Below, piece after piece: positions 1 through 9,400 of a DNA stretch of 38,442 nt. Under the pieces are notes generated by a model. The model worked only from the letters and a program-made list of their open reading frames with translations. It searched no databases and was not told the DNA's origin. Made by a program: the position numbers and the translations under genes. Positions within the stretch are counted from its first letter, which is position 1. Each line of letters begins with the position of its first letter. The DNA is from an uncultured Clostridia bacterium (GTDB lineage Bacteria > Bacillota > Clostridia > TANB77 > CAG-465): positions 1 to 38,442 of the forward strand of contig CANRQA010000012.1 of the NCBI GenBank assembly GCA_947632635.1. Direction: 5' to 3'.

Positions 1-4
1 ATTA

Positions 5-586
5 ATGGAATATTATAATACATATCTAAAAAGTATTCAAAACAGTTCTTCAAATGGGTACATCTCATATCCGTATGCTAACACAAGTACATATTTAGCA
101 CAAGACAATCTATGTAATTATTCAAGAAGTGAAGAAGAAACAGACTTAACAACAAGAACACATGAAGATACAATGCTTCAAGATGCTATTAATACTATAA
201 AAAAATCTATTGAGAGTGAAAAAGATGACGAAATTTTTTATGAAGTTCTGCTTTCACAAGCTCCTAATGAAAGTGATAGAAATGTGATTAAAAGTATTAT
301 AAACGATGAAAAGAAACATAGAGCTATGCTAAAACAATTATATATAGAGCTTACTTCAAATTCTATGCCAACTCCTATAATGTCTAGAACAAGTAATACA
401 AGTACTGAGTATTTAAAAAATCTTGAAAAAGCTCTATTTGGTGAACTTGAAGCTGTTGAAAAATATAGAAATGTAATGGCTGCTATGCCTGATAAAAGAA
501 AATATGCAATGCTTATGGAAATTATGACTGATGAACTAAAACATGCAAATAAATATAACTTTCTTATTACTAAAAACATGAAATAA
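5..586 (+). CDS. Ferritin-like (rubrerythrin-type) protein
   Basis: A 193-residue protein with a polar, Tyr/Asn/Ser-rich N-terminal tail (about residues 1-50) followed by a helical region carrying the repeated Glu-x-x-His pattern of di-iron ferritin-like proteins. Glu102/His105 (EKKH) and Glu177/His180 (ELKH) are visible, with further acidic candidates near Glu80 and Glu147/Glu149 on the partner helices. Members of this superfamily bind two irons and act in peroxide detoxification or iron handling; in spore formers, similar short proteins can be spore-coat associated, but nothing here proves that. The ATG lies four bases from the window edge, so its ribosome site is not visible and the gene could begin further upstream. 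It converges on mbl, with a strong hairpin between them. The fold is fairly secure, the substrate is not. Confidence 0.7.
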   Translation: MEYYNTYLKSIQNSSSNGYISYPYANTSTYLAQDNLCNYSRSEEETDLTTRTHEDTMLQDAINTIKKSIESEKDDEIFYEVLLSQAPNESDRNVIKSIINDEKKHRAMLKQLYIELTSNSMPTPIMSRTSNTSTEYLKNLEKALFGELEAVEKYRNVMAAMPDKRKYAMLMEIMTDELKHANKYNFLITKNMK

Positions 587-606
587 ATGAAATAATACAT
601 ATATTA

Positions 607-644
607 AAAGAAAACGTTAGATTCTAATATTCAACGTTTTCTTT
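607..644. terminator. Bidirectional terminator between ferritin-like gene and mbl
   Basis: A perfect 12-bp inverted repeat (AAAGAAAACGTT at 607-618 and AACGTTTTCTTT at 633-644) with a 14-base loop lies between two convergent genes. A/T runs on both sides would give a U-tract in either direction, so it probably ends both transcripts. Confidence 0.75.
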
Positions 645-653
645 ATTTTATAT

Positions 654-1670
654 TTAAAATTTCTTTATTTTCATAGCATTTCCTTGTTCTAACAATTCAA
701 TATGATTTAAAGCCTTGCCTGTTCCAACAGCAACACAAGATTGTGCATCTTCAGCAATCATTACAGGAATACCTGTTCTTTCTTCTAATAACAAGTTTAA
801 GCCATCTACAAGACCACCACCACCTGTTACATACAAGCCTCTTTCACTAATATCTGCTACAAGTTCTGGAGGTGTTTCTTCAAGTACTGCATGTACACCT
901 TCAACAATAACTTCTGCACAAGGCTTTAATGCCTCAAATATGTCCTCAGAAGTTACTTCTATTTCAACAGGAAGTCCTGTGCCTAAATCTCTGCCTTTTA
1001 CATTCATTCTTTCAACTACTGTTTTTGGGAACATACAGCCCACGTTTATTTTTATATCCTCAGCTGTTCTTTCACCAATAATCATATTTTTATTTTTCTT
1101 TATATATTTTATTATTGCTTCATCAAATTTATCTCCTGCCATTTTTAATGACATACTTTTTACTGAGCCACCAAGTGATATTACAGCAATATCAGTAGTC
1201 CCTCCACCAATGTCAACTATCATACTTCCGTATGGTTTTCCTATATCAATTCCTGCTCCAATAGCTGCTGCTATTGGTTCTTCGATTAAATATACTTTTC
1301 TAGCTCCTGCATGAGTTGCTGCATCAATAACAGCTTTTTTTTCAACTTCTGTTATACGAGATGGTACACATATCATTATTCTAGGTGAAAAAACTAATTT
1401 ACCACATACTTTCCCTATAAAATACTTAAGCATTTTTTCAGTAATTGTATAATCAGATATAACTCCATCTTTTAAAGGGCGTAATGCAATAATATTTCCC
1501 GGTGTTCTTCCAAGCATTTTTCTTGCCTCTTGGCCTACTGCCAATACCTCATTTGTATTTTTATCTATTGCCACAACAGATGGCTCTCTTAATACTATTC
1601 CTTTACCTTTTACATATACAAGTATTGTTGCAGTTCCTAAATCTATACCTATATCTTGCCCAAAAAGCAC
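654..1670 (-). CDS. mbl: MreB-family actin homologue Mbl
   Basis: This is a bacterial actin that polymerises under the membrane and positions peptidoglycan synthesis along the lateral wall. The ATPase phosphate-1 motif (DIGIDLGTAT) is at the N terminus, phosphate-2 (DIGGGTTDIAV) is central, and the adenosine-binding segment (YVTGGGGLVDG) is near the C terminus. I chose the GTG at 1670 (338 residues) rather than the ATG at 1688. The run AGGGGGG lies just before the GTG, known Mbl proteins begin immediately before DIGIDLGT, and the predicted promoter would place the transcript start almost on the upstream ATG. Its position after spoIIID fits Mbl rather than the mreBCD copy. The family is certain; the Mbl subtype rests largely on context. 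Confidence 0.93.
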   Translation of the reverse strand: MLFGQDIGIDLGTATILVYVKGKGIVLREPSVVAIDKNTNEVLAVGQEARKMLGRTPGNIIALRPLKDGVISDYTITEKMLKYFIGKVCGKLVFSPRIMICVPSRITEVEKKAVIDAATHAGARKVYLIEEPIAAAIGAGIDIGKPYGSMIVDIGGGTTDIAVISLGGSVKSMSLKMAGDKFDEAIIKYIKKNKNMIIGERTAEDIKINVGCMFPKTVVERMNVKGRDLGTGLPVEIEVTSEDIFEALKPCAEVIVEGVHAVLEETPPELVADISERGLYVTGGGGLVDGLNLLLEERTGIPVMIAEDAQSCVAVGTGKALNHIELLEQGNAMKIKKF

Positions 1671-1696
1671 CTTTATCCCCCCTAGCATTTGTTACA

Positions 1697-1725
1697 ATTA
1701 TATTACATTTTCTTTTCAAATGCAA
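1697..1725 (-). promoter_or_regulatory. SigA-type promoter of mbl
   Basis: On the minus strand, TTGCAT (1720-1725) and TATAAT (1697-1702) are separated by 17 bases. The transcript would start near 1690, about 20 bases before the GTG start codon, leaving room for the AGGGGGG ribosome site. It implies that mbl can be expressed independently of the spoIIID unit. Confidence 0.6.
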
Positions 1726-2044
1726 TAATTTTAATAAAAGTTATATAATATTTAAGTAAGTAATAATAAAAAAATTAAATATTTATAAAACCATTTGCAA
1801 ATATAAACAAGTATTTCAAGTATTCTATAATTATAAATATTATATAAGGATACAGTTTTATATGTGGGATTATGGTAAGAACTAAATAATGAACATTTTA
1901 ATTTTACTGAATATCGTGAAATTAAAAATTAATGAAATTGCAAGGAAACAATTTGGTATTTTACAATATTCCTCAAGTATAAAAAAGATAGAAAATTTAG
2001 ATAGCAATATACCAAAACTTTTAGATGATAATAAAAAGATTTAA
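1726..2044. other. Gap between mbl promoter and ATPase terminator
   Basis: This AT-rich stretch separates mbl from the ATPase gene. The only open frame I can see is a 51-codon plus-strand ORF at 1889-2044 with no convincing ribosome site and no recognised family. It may be a gene remnant or chance. I see no RNA gene or repeat here. Confidence 0.4.
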
Positions 2045-2070
2045 TAAAAAGGGGCTTTTTTCACAGCCCC
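2045..2070 (-). terminator. Rho-independent terminator of the AAA ATPase gene
   Basis: Read on the minus strand, GGGGCT and AGCCCC (arms within 2051-2070) form a GC-rich stem followed by a T-run at 2045-2050. This is the most GC-rich hairpin in the window and lies about 110 bases after the stop of the ATPase gene. Confidence 0.8.
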
Positions 2071-2177
2071 AAATCATAATTTATTTAGCTTACACAGTAT
2101 ATTTTTTATATGCTCTTTTTTCTTAATTTTGTATTTAATCATCCATCATTGAATTTAATAAAGTTCCCACATTAGAA

Positions 2178-3566
2178 CTAGCTATTCTCATCTCTATCAT
2201 CTTCTAACGGAAATAGAGTTTCAAATATTGGTACACCACCATATCTTCCTTCTAAATATGCTTTATCTATTTTCCTATCAAATCTTTCATTATAATCTTC
2301 TAAAGAATATAATCTAGTAGGTCCATTCTTTTCTCTGTTTGCAAACCACACTTCATCTCTTCTTAAAAGATCAAAATTTAATAATCTTGATTCATGAGTA
2401 GTTACAATTAATTGTACATTTTTATTATTCTTTTTATTTAGGAAATTTTCAACAAATTTATATGTTAGTTGAGGATGCAAACATCTATCAAGTTCATCTA
2501 TAACATAAACTTTATTTTTCTTGTTGTTTAACAATATTTCTATTAAATCTAATAATCTTATAGTACCATCTGATTCTTCTGAAAATGAATATTCCCCTTC
2601 ATTATTTTCGTGTTCAAATTTAATTGTTTTTATATCCATTGATTCGCTACTTCTTTTTTCAAAAATATATAATTCATTATCTACTCTTAAAAATGAATTT
2701 GACTTTACTTTTTTATCACCTTGTTTAGACATATTCATATAATTATTTTCCGTAAATTTTATTACATCGCTCAAAATTTGTGATGGTATTTTAGCAGATA
2801 ATTCTTCCATTTTTATTGTTTCAATTTTACACTTACTTATACCTGTTCCAAATTTTGAAAAAATTTCTGTTATTTTTTCTAAATTTTCTTCTGAAGCATA
2901 ATATGAATCATCTATTGGCTTTCCTCCAGGAAGTATAACTGTTAAAGTTTGCTTAAACCATTCGAATAACTGTTTAAATATTATAATACTATTTTTTTCA
3001 TCAGAATATAGAGCATTTTTATTTTTGTTCATTACAGTTAAAAATAATACATTATCTTGATTTTCAATATCCATTGCGTATATTTTTAATCTTTTATAAG
3101 ATAATTTTTCTTTAAAAAATTCTTTATTTAAATTGACTGTTTTATTTATTTCTCTGACAAATATTAAGTTTTCTGTTCCATCTTTTAATTCATATAACCA
3201 TTCTGATTTTATAGAGTTTTTGTATAATAATACATCAAATCCATATGAATAATATTTATCATTTATTTTTATTTCAAAATCAAAAGAAGTTATTTTTTCT
3301 TTATTATCAGAATGTATCTTACAATATAAATTGCTACTAAATTTCATTCCTCTAAGAATTATACTTTGAGCATATACCATTGCTTTGAGTAAATTAGATT
3401 TGCCAGATGCATTTGCACCAAATAATGCAGAAAATTTTAATAATTTTAATTTATCTTTTCCGTTTTGTATATGATTTTCTTTTAATCTAGGTTTACCTGA
3501 TATCATAGATATTTCTTGCATATCATCAAAAGACAAAAAGTTAGACACTTTAAATCTTATCAACAT
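2178..3566 (-). CDS. AAA family ATPase (RloA/COG1106-like)
   Basis: A 462-residue ABC/SMC-type ATPase of the kind often called AAA_15/AAA_21 or COG1106. Walker A is GANASGKS at residues 50-57 and Walker B is VYVIDELD at 353-360. A signature-like SDGTIRLLDL precedes Walker B, and the switch histidine is in TTHES near residue 391. The C-terminal YLEGRYGGVPIF is typical of this group. Relatives occur in restriction-linked (RloA) and abortive-infection contexts, usually beside a nuclease-like partner (RloB). No partner follows here: the gene is bracketed by its own promoter and terminator. It sits between spoIIID and mbl, which are neighbours in Bacillus, so it looks like an insertion. The ATPase assignment is firm; a defence role is inference. 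Confidence 0.85.
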   Translation of the reverse strand: MLIRFKVSNFLSFDDMQEISMISGKPRLKENHIQNGKDKLKLLKFSALFGANASGKSNLLKAMVYAQSIILRGMKFSSNLYCKIHSDNKEKITSFDFEIKINDKYYSYGFDVLLYKNSIKSEWLYELKDGTENLIFVREINKTVNLNKEFFKEKLSYKRLKIYAMDIENQDNVLFLTVMNKNKNALYSDEKNSIIIFKQLFEWFKQTLTVILPGGKPIDDSYYASEENLEKITEIFSKFGTGISKCKIETIKMEELSAKIPSQILSDVIKFTENNYMNMSKQGDKKVKSNSFLRVDNELYIFEKRSSESMDIKTIKFEHENNEGEYSFSEESDGTIRLLDLIEILLNNKKNKVYVIDELDRCLHPQLTYKFVENFLNKKNNKNVQLIVTTHESRLLNFDLLRRDEVWFANREKNGPTRLYSLEDYNERFDRKIDKAYLEGRYGGVPIFETLFPLEDDRDENS

Positions 3567-3587
3567 TTTTCTCTCCTCCCCTATTAT

Positions 3588-3616
3588 ATTGTATGTAATT
3601 TTTTCACTTTTGCCAA
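3588..3616 (-). promoter_or_regulatory. SigA-type promoter of the AAA ATPase gene
   Basis: Minus-strand TTGGCA (3611-3616) and TACAAT (3588-3593) are 17 bases apart. The GGGGAGGAGAG ribosome site and the ATG at 3566 follow closely. It supports separate expression of this gene from the flanking sporulation genes. Confidence 0.55.
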
Positions 3617-3745
3617 TTATTTTTATAAATATTTTACTAGTTTTATACTTTTTTATGCTATTTAAAGTGATTTATTCGTTATGTTTTATTACTACTTTAT
3701 TTACTAGCAATATATTTCTTACTTCTAAAAGTTACAATTAATAAT

Positions 3746-3779
3746 TAAAAAATAATCTACAAATTATATTTTGCAGATT
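3746..3779 (-). terminator. Terminator after spoIIID
   Basis: Read on the minus strand, the arms at 3770-3779 and 3754-3763 form a 10-bp stem with one G-U pair and a 6-base loop. A T-rich tract (3746-3753) follows. It lies 11 bases after the spoIIID stop. Confidence 0.6.
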
Positions 3780-3790
3780 ACTTAACTTTA

Positions 3791-4036
3791 TTATATTTTA
3801 CTATATTTTTTCTTTGTTGCCATTCCACCACGTATGTGTCTTTCTAGTTTATTAATTTCTAACACTTTCTTTGCATCTCTTGCAAGAGATGGATTTACTT
3901 TTTCTAATCTTTCAGCAATATCTTTATGAACGGTTGATTTACTAATATTAAATTTCTTAGCTGTTGCTCTTACTGTACTCTTTGTTTCAATTATATAAGT
4001 GGCAAGTATTTTGGCTCTTTCCTCTATATCTAACAT
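3791..4036 (-). CDS. spoIIID: Sporulation regulator SpoIIID
   Basis: An 81-residue DNA-binding protein matching SpoIIID in length and organisation. An N-terminal ERAKILATYIIETKSTVR leads into a helix-turn-helix (ATAKKFNISKSTVHKDIAERL), and a basic C-terminal tail (RHIRGGMATKKKYSK) follows. In Bacillus and Clostridia, SpoIIID works in the mother cell after SigE activation, repressing and activating many SigE-regulon genes and preparing the switch to SigK. The ribosome site AGGGGCG lies just upstream of the ATG. Its place downstream of spoIID and the SpoIIQ-like gene matches the usual gene order. The gap to the upstream gene is 98 bases, so it may be co-transcribed or have its own promoter; I could not see a convincing SigE site in that gap. 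Confidence 0.95.
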   Translation of the reverse strand: MLDIEERAKILATYIIETKSTVRATAKKFNISKSTVHKDIAERLEKVNPSLARDAKKVLEINKLERHIRGGMATKKKYSKI

Positions 4037-4134
4037 TTAATCGCCCCTTTTTACATTATTCTAAAATCTTTTTACAATACTATTTTATTCATTTTTTTTA
4101 AATATATTCTTATTTTTAATTATTTGCCATATTG

Positions 4135-5163
4135 TTATTTAAAAATATATGTTGGATCTACAACATTATCATTTTCATACAACATAAAGTGCATATGCGG
4201 TTCATCTTTAATTTCACCAATTGCTGTCTTTCCAATTTTTCCAATTTTTTGTCCTTTAACAATCTTTTGTCCTTCTTTTACTAAAGTATTTTCATTTAAA
4301 TTAGAATAGCTACTTTTATATCCTTGTCCATGATTTATTACAATAGTAACACCTAAAAATGAATCATCATACACTTTTTCTATTGTTCCTTTTTCAATAG
4401 CTTTTACATATGTTCCAATTTCTGCTGATACATCTATACCATCATGTATTTTCCATAATTCCAAAGTTTTTGAGTATATGACTTTATCAGCTGAATATAT
4501 TTTTTGTATTTCTCCATCTATAGGTTTTATAAATTTCAAAGGTTCTACTTTTTTTACCACTTGATTATTAGTAACATTTGCATTGTTACTATCATTTTTA
4601 TTACTTGTTTCTATTTCACTTATTGTATCAAAATTACTAGTTAAATTACTTTGCTCTTCAACACTCATATTAACTGCTACGACACTATCATTATCTGTTA
4701 AATTATCACTTTCATTATTATCATTAGTATTACTACTATATACGATATATTCCTCTTTATTAAATAGATTATATGTTTTAGTTGCAATATATATACTTCC
4801 TCCTCCTAAAAGTACCATTGCAAATAACAAAACATAGTAACTTCTTGAAAGATTATTTTTGTTTTTAAATAAGTTATTAAAATACATGTATAACTTACTT
4901 TCCTTTTTTCTCTTTTTACTTGCACATCCTGCTCTTACTTTTTTATTATTTTTACTTATTGTATTTTCACTTTGTAAACTTTCATCTACATCTAGATTTA
5001 AATCTTCTTTTTTTATATTTTCTATATTATCAACACTACTATTTATTTTTTCATTACAATTTTTTGTTACTTTTATACTTGCCTCAACTTTCCTATCTAG
5101 CTCCTCATTTTTATTTATTATTTTATCTTTATTTACAAATATATTTTTTATACGAATTTTCAT
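4135..5163 (-). CDS. spoIIQ: SpoIIQ-like M23 (LytM) membrane protein
   Basis: A 342-residue single-pass protein. It has a long charged cytoplasmic N-terminal region (1-105), a membrane helix at about 107-127, a Ser/Asn-rich linker, and a C-terminal LytM/M23 domain. SpoIIQ is made in the forespore and binds SpoIIIAH across the intermembrane space during engulfment. Both zinc motifs are intact: His240-x3-Asp244 (HDGID) and His323-x-His325 (HMH). Bacillus SpoIIQ has lost part of this site, whereas clostridial versions keep it, so this one could be catalytically active. The N-terminal region of more than 100 residues is longer than usual. It starts 43 bases after the spoIID stop. The assignment rests on domain and position; another M23 factor cannot be fully excluded. 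Confidence 0.82.
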   Translation of the reverse strand: MKIRIKNIFVNKDKIINKNEELDRKVEASIKVTKNCNEKINSSVDNIENIKKEDLNLDVDESLQSENTISKNNKKVRAGCASKKRKKESKLYMYFNNLFKNKNNLSRSYYVLLFAMVLLGGGSIYIATKTYNLFNKEEYIVYSSNTNDNNESDNLTDNDSVVAVNMSVEEQSNLTSNFDTISEIETSNKNDSNNANVTNNQVVKKVEPLKFIKPIDGEIQKIYSADKVIYSKTLELWKIHDGIDVSAEIGTYVKAIEKGTIEKVYDDSFLGVTIVINHGQGYKSSYSNLNENTLVKEGQKIVKGQKIGKIGKTAIGEIKDEPHMHFMLYENDNVVDPTYIFK

Positions 5164-5206
5164 TTTTTACTCTTTTCCTCCTTTGTTAATTAAAATATCT
5201 TTTGTT

Positions 5207-6235
5207 TTATGGCAAAGTAACTACATCTACACCTGTGTAATAATGTTTTATAATATCTTCACATTTCATTCCAGATTTTGCATAAAAGTCAGCTCCTACT
5301 TGGCTTAAGCCTACCCCATGCCCATTTCCTATAACATGAAATACTATGCTATTTTCCTTCAGTTCTATTGTAAAATTGGTTGAACGTAAAGAAAACATTG
5401 TTCTTAATTTTTCAGCACTTATTTTATAACTTCCAACTTCTATATTTTTTACTCTACCACTTGTTGTATAATCACATATATGAACATCTTTGCAATCTGA
5501 TTCTACTAAAGCACTTCTTGATGAATCATTTTCTTTTAATTTTGTTACAAAATCAGTGAAACTAACCTCAACTGTACTTGTTCTATTTGCATAATCTTCT
5601 GCTTCTTGATTTTCAACAGAAACTAAATATGGTAAATTTTCACCTCCCCAAATTTGACTAACACTTTCTGTTCTTTCTGGACTACTTGCATGAAAAAATG
5701 CTTTTATTAATTGATTGTCATATAATATTACTTGGTCTTTTGTTGATACTACGGCTTTATTTACATTTTTCCAATACTCTTTTCTTTGTTCTTCATCATA
5801 GCCTTTTCTTTCCCAAATTTTTAATATTTGCTCCTTGTTATAAAAGGCTTGGCAATGTGCATAATTATCACATATATCTGCGTCTTCCCCTTCAGCATGT
5901 GCTTCAATTCTTTTATATGTATATGTTCTTGCAACAATTGCTTGTGCTTTTAATGCTTCTATATCATAATATGGTGGCATTTCCGCAGGTAAAACGCCTC
6001 TTAAATAATCATTTATATCCATAGCCACAACTTCACCTGTATCACATAATCTTACACGGATTGTTTCATCTGCCTTGTAATCAATTATATACTCTTCTTC
6101 TTCCTCTTTTTCTTCTAGTTTTTCTTCTTTTTTTTCTTCTACTTTATCTTTTAGTAAATTTATAACAAATAAAATACAGGTAAGTATTACTAAAATGCAC
6201 ATAAATGGGTACAAAAAAACAAGCCTTTTTTTCAA
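5207..6235 (-). CDS. spoIID: Stage II sporulation protein SpoIID
   Basis: A membrane-anchored lytic transglycosylase that, with SpoIIM and SpoIIP, thins septal peptidoglycan during engulfment. An N-terminal membrane helix (about 5-28) is followed by a Glu-rich stretch (32-48) and the SpoIID/LytB domain. The likely catalytic Glu85 is in VLPAEMP, followed by AQAIVARTY. Other family landmarks are the Cys pair region CDNYAHCQAF, FHASSPERTESVSQIW, and GNGHGVGLSQVGA near the C terminus. The start is TTG at 6235, seven bases after AAAGGTGAT. At 342 residues the length is normal. It heads the spoIID - SpoIIQ-like - spoIIID order, and a SigE-like promoter lies in front of it. Confidence 0.95.
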   Translation of the reverse strand: MKKRLVFLYPFMCILVILTCILFVINLLKDKVEEKKEEKLEEKEEEEEYIIDYKADETIRVRLCDTGEVVAMDINDYLRGVLPAEMPPYYDIEALKAQAIVARTYTYKRIEAHAEGEDADICDNYAHCQAFYNKEQILKIWERKGYDEEQRKEYWKNVNKAVVSTKDQVILYDNQLIKAFFHASSPERTESVSQIWGGENLPYLVSVENQEAEDYANRTSTVEVSFTDFVTKLKENDSSRSALVESDCKDVHICDYTTSGRVKNIEVGSYKISAEKLRTMFSLRSTNFTIELKENSIVFHVIGNGHGVGLSQVGADFYAKSGMKCEDIIKHYYTGVDVVTLP

Positions 6236-6282
6236 TATATATCACCTTTAATATATATATATTCAAGACTTGTTTTTTTATT

Positions 6283-6313
6283 ACTGTTTGTCCAACAATT
6301 ATATAAGTTATGA
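6283..6313 (-). promoter_or_regulatory. Possible SigE-type promoter of spoIID
   Basis: On the minus strand, TCATAACT (6306-6313) and CAAACAGT (6283-6290) are 15 bases apart. They resemble the SigE consensus (ATA-containing -35, CATACA-T -10) known to drive spoIID in Bacillus. The -10 box lies about 47 bases before the TTG start. The match is partial and read by eye. Confidence 0.4.
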
Positions 6314-6351
6314 TTAAAATATTTATATAAATTAATTTTAAAAAAGGCACA

Positions 6352-6391
6352 AAAAAGGCTTTAAGCTGTTTTACCAGCTTAAAGCCTTTTT
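6352..6391 (-). terminator. Strong terminator at the end of the pilus-like operon
   Basis: A perfect 17-bp inverted repeat (6352-6368 and 6375-6391; core AAGGCTTTAAGCTG) with a 6-base loop lies 37 bases after the stop of the 1774-residue gene. Minus-strand T-rich sequence follows. It separates the long operon from spoIID. Confidence 0.85.
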
Positions 6392-6428
6392 AATTGTCAT
6401 ATCTTTAAGTTTCAAATATTATATAGTA

Positions 6429-9400
6429 CTAGTTAAAATCATTTGCTGCTCTTGCATCTGTATCATATAATATTACAGTTCCTTTTATAGTGTTATATTT
6501 ATCATTATCTATAGTCCATGCGTCATCCTTTTCAAGTTGTATACTTAAAGGCTGTCTTAATGTACTTCCTATATTATTTTGAGGGAAACCTAAGAAACCT
6601 TCATAATCCCACTGAGAAGCATTTGGCAATACGTTATTATTATCATCTCTTGTATTTTGTGAATATGCTATTACCCTACTACTTCCTCCAGACTCTGTAT
6701 CTTTACAATATATATCAAATATTACACCAATATATCCGTCAGTCAATGGTTTATTAATATCATATTTGTTATCTACAACTTCTACTGCAATAGTAGAATT
6801 TGGTAATTTAAATTCTCCATACCAACCTTGTAAATATCCACCATAAGTTGTCATAGATTTATTAGTTAATATCATTCTAGATATATTTAATTGAACAAGG
6901 CTTGATGATAAATCCGTATTTATTTGACCAGTTCCTTCTGTAAAGTAGTTGTTATTTCTCAACTGTCTATAACCATCATTTGGTTTATAATAAATAGAAT
7001 ATTCACTTCCAGAGCCAGAAGATTCATATAATCCATCTATTGTTGGTGCTTCCCCATTTGTATTAAATGTATTGCTTAACTTATATGTCTTTAATTCCTT
7101 ATAGCTTCCATTTGAGGCTTTAAAGAACAATTTAATATTATTTGGGTCTACAAATTTTTTACCATCTTTACTTATATAATAATATCGTGGTATGATATGA
7201 ATTTCTCTTTTTGCACCTTCACTTATATTTCCAGTAGTTTTCAAATCATAACTTATTCTATATCCAAGTTTTGGTGCAAAATGATATGTAGTATCTGTAT
7301 TCTTGTATGGTCCCAATGGTATTGTTCTCTGTGGTATTGATCCCATAGTATAATAATATAACGGATCATTTACATTTTCAGTATCTGGTCTACTTTTGCC
7401 ACTATTTACCGCATTTAGATTAGTATTTAAACTATTTCCAAGATCTAAACGATATGCAGAATCTAAAATTGGGAAATATCTAGTTCCACTCCAATATACT
7501 GTATTACTTAAAGCATTAACATTACTGTTATCACTCTTTCTAAATACATCTTTAAATGCCAAATCAGTACAATCTGTTACGGCAAAATCATATATTCTTG
7601 GTACAGTCTGAGATGTACCAGTGGTTCTTATAGCATGATTAGAAGATGCTTTAATATCTTTTCTTGTTAAGAAACCTTGCTGATTTATATTGTTAACATT
7701 AGTAAGTAATCTGTTATAAACACTTCCCACAAAACTTTCTGGATCTTTTACTCTTATTGAATCACTAGAAGGAGTAAATGTTAAACCTGCATAATAATCT
7801 CTTAAGCCTTGTGTAGCATTTTTTGCAACAGCTATTAATAACAACTTAGCTTTTAGTGTTTCAATAGATTCAAGATCATTTGTAGTCATAAACGTATATG
7901 TTGCATCGGGATCATATTTTAACATAATTTTATCTCCAGCATCATACAAAGTGTCACCATATTTTACTTTAAAATTAAATACTGCATATAAATAGTCAAC
8001 ATTCTTTTTAATCTCTTCCTCATCCATGTTATAATGACTCTCGTTATTATTGATATTTTGTACATCAAATTTAGGTGTTAATGTAAATGTAGAGTTTGCT
8101 TGTACTACCATTTGTTTTCCTACGCCTTGACCAATAGTTGAGTCAAATACAGTTGTTGTAACTACCATGTCCGACCAATCGCCAAATTCTATTGGAGTAT
8201 ATACATTTACTTTTCTAACTTTAGGATTATCTGTATTACTTAAATTGATTGTTGGTTTGCTATTTAAATTAACAGTAATTGTTGCGTTATCATCATTTGG
8301 TGTACATTTTTCATCTTCTGAGAAGTAATATGTAGGAATATAATTCTCTCCACCATAATTATAAATATTTCTATATGTTATTTTACCTTTTAATTCTCTA
8401 ATTCCATTTTCTTTAACAAACTGGTCATCTCCACCTGATATAGAATAGTATGTTAAATCGAAATCAGTATATTTTGTCATTTCCTTATATGCAGACTCAC
8501 TACTCCAATTCATATATTTTGCAATAGTATTTTCATAATTATCTGTTGTATCACTATTTTCTACTTCTATTGTAGCAGAGTTTCCTGATACATCTACTGA
8601 ACCTGTATGTACATTACTTTCCATATCTAAAATATCTTCTTTGTTTCCAATTTTAAATGTATCATCATATATAGTATACTCTACACTTTCAGCCTTTACT
8701 TGACTTTTTAACTCATTAAGCTTATTTTGAGCCTCATCCTTGCCGTTTGCTGAGTCAGTAAGACTTGTATGATTTAGTTTTACTTTAAATTCAGGTGGGG
8801 TTGTAACTATATTTGAATCAGCATATAATTCAGCTTTTGGAGTTAATGTTCCTAGTTCATCTGTAAATAACTTTCCACCAATGTTATCATTAGAATCTTC
8901 AAACGTTATATTATCTATACCCAAAACATGTAAATTATTAATCTGATATTTATCATAATTTATAGTAACCTCTCTGGTAACTGTATCATTTAAAGTCTCA
9001 GTCGTTTCTTCAGTAACAATATTTCCATCATCACCAATTGTTTGTACCTCTACATTGTAATCTACAGATAATTTACATTCTTCTGATGTAATCTTCATTT
9101 CTTCTTGTTTTTTACTACCAAAATTAATTGCTTGTATAATAAATGGAGCTGTTCTAACATATGGTGCTAACTCTCCATTTGATGGTACATAATCTGCTTC
9201 TTGCGAAAATAAGTTATTTATGCTTCTTTCATTGTTATCTGCATACTCGTTACCTGATGTATATTCTTGATTTGTACCTCCAGAATATTTAGGCTTTTCA
9301 GTATTTATAAAATCTAATCTTGCATCTGTTGTAATATTAGTTAGTTCACGTGGTATGCCCTTTTCTTTATAATAAAATATAATTACTGTAAAATCCATGA

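Noticed and set aside
1889-2044. A 51-codon plus-strand frame in the gap between mbl and the ATPase gene
   Set aside because: There is no ribosome site, no family resemblance and no terminator of its own; it may be a remnant but cannot be supported as a gene.
2178-3566. A complete Rlo or abortive-infection pair
   Set aside because: No RloB-like or other nuclease gene lies on either side; only the ATPase is present.
4583-5308. Long plus-strand frames opposite the SpoIIQ-like and spoIID genes
   Set aside because: Their Leu/Phe/Ser-rich products are antisense shadows of AT-rich coding sequence with no ribosome sites.
6144-6350. A 68-codon minus-strand frame overlapping the start of spoIID
   Set aside because: It overlaps the spoIID N terminus and the candidate SigE promoter, and its hydrophobic product is explained by AT-rich sequence.
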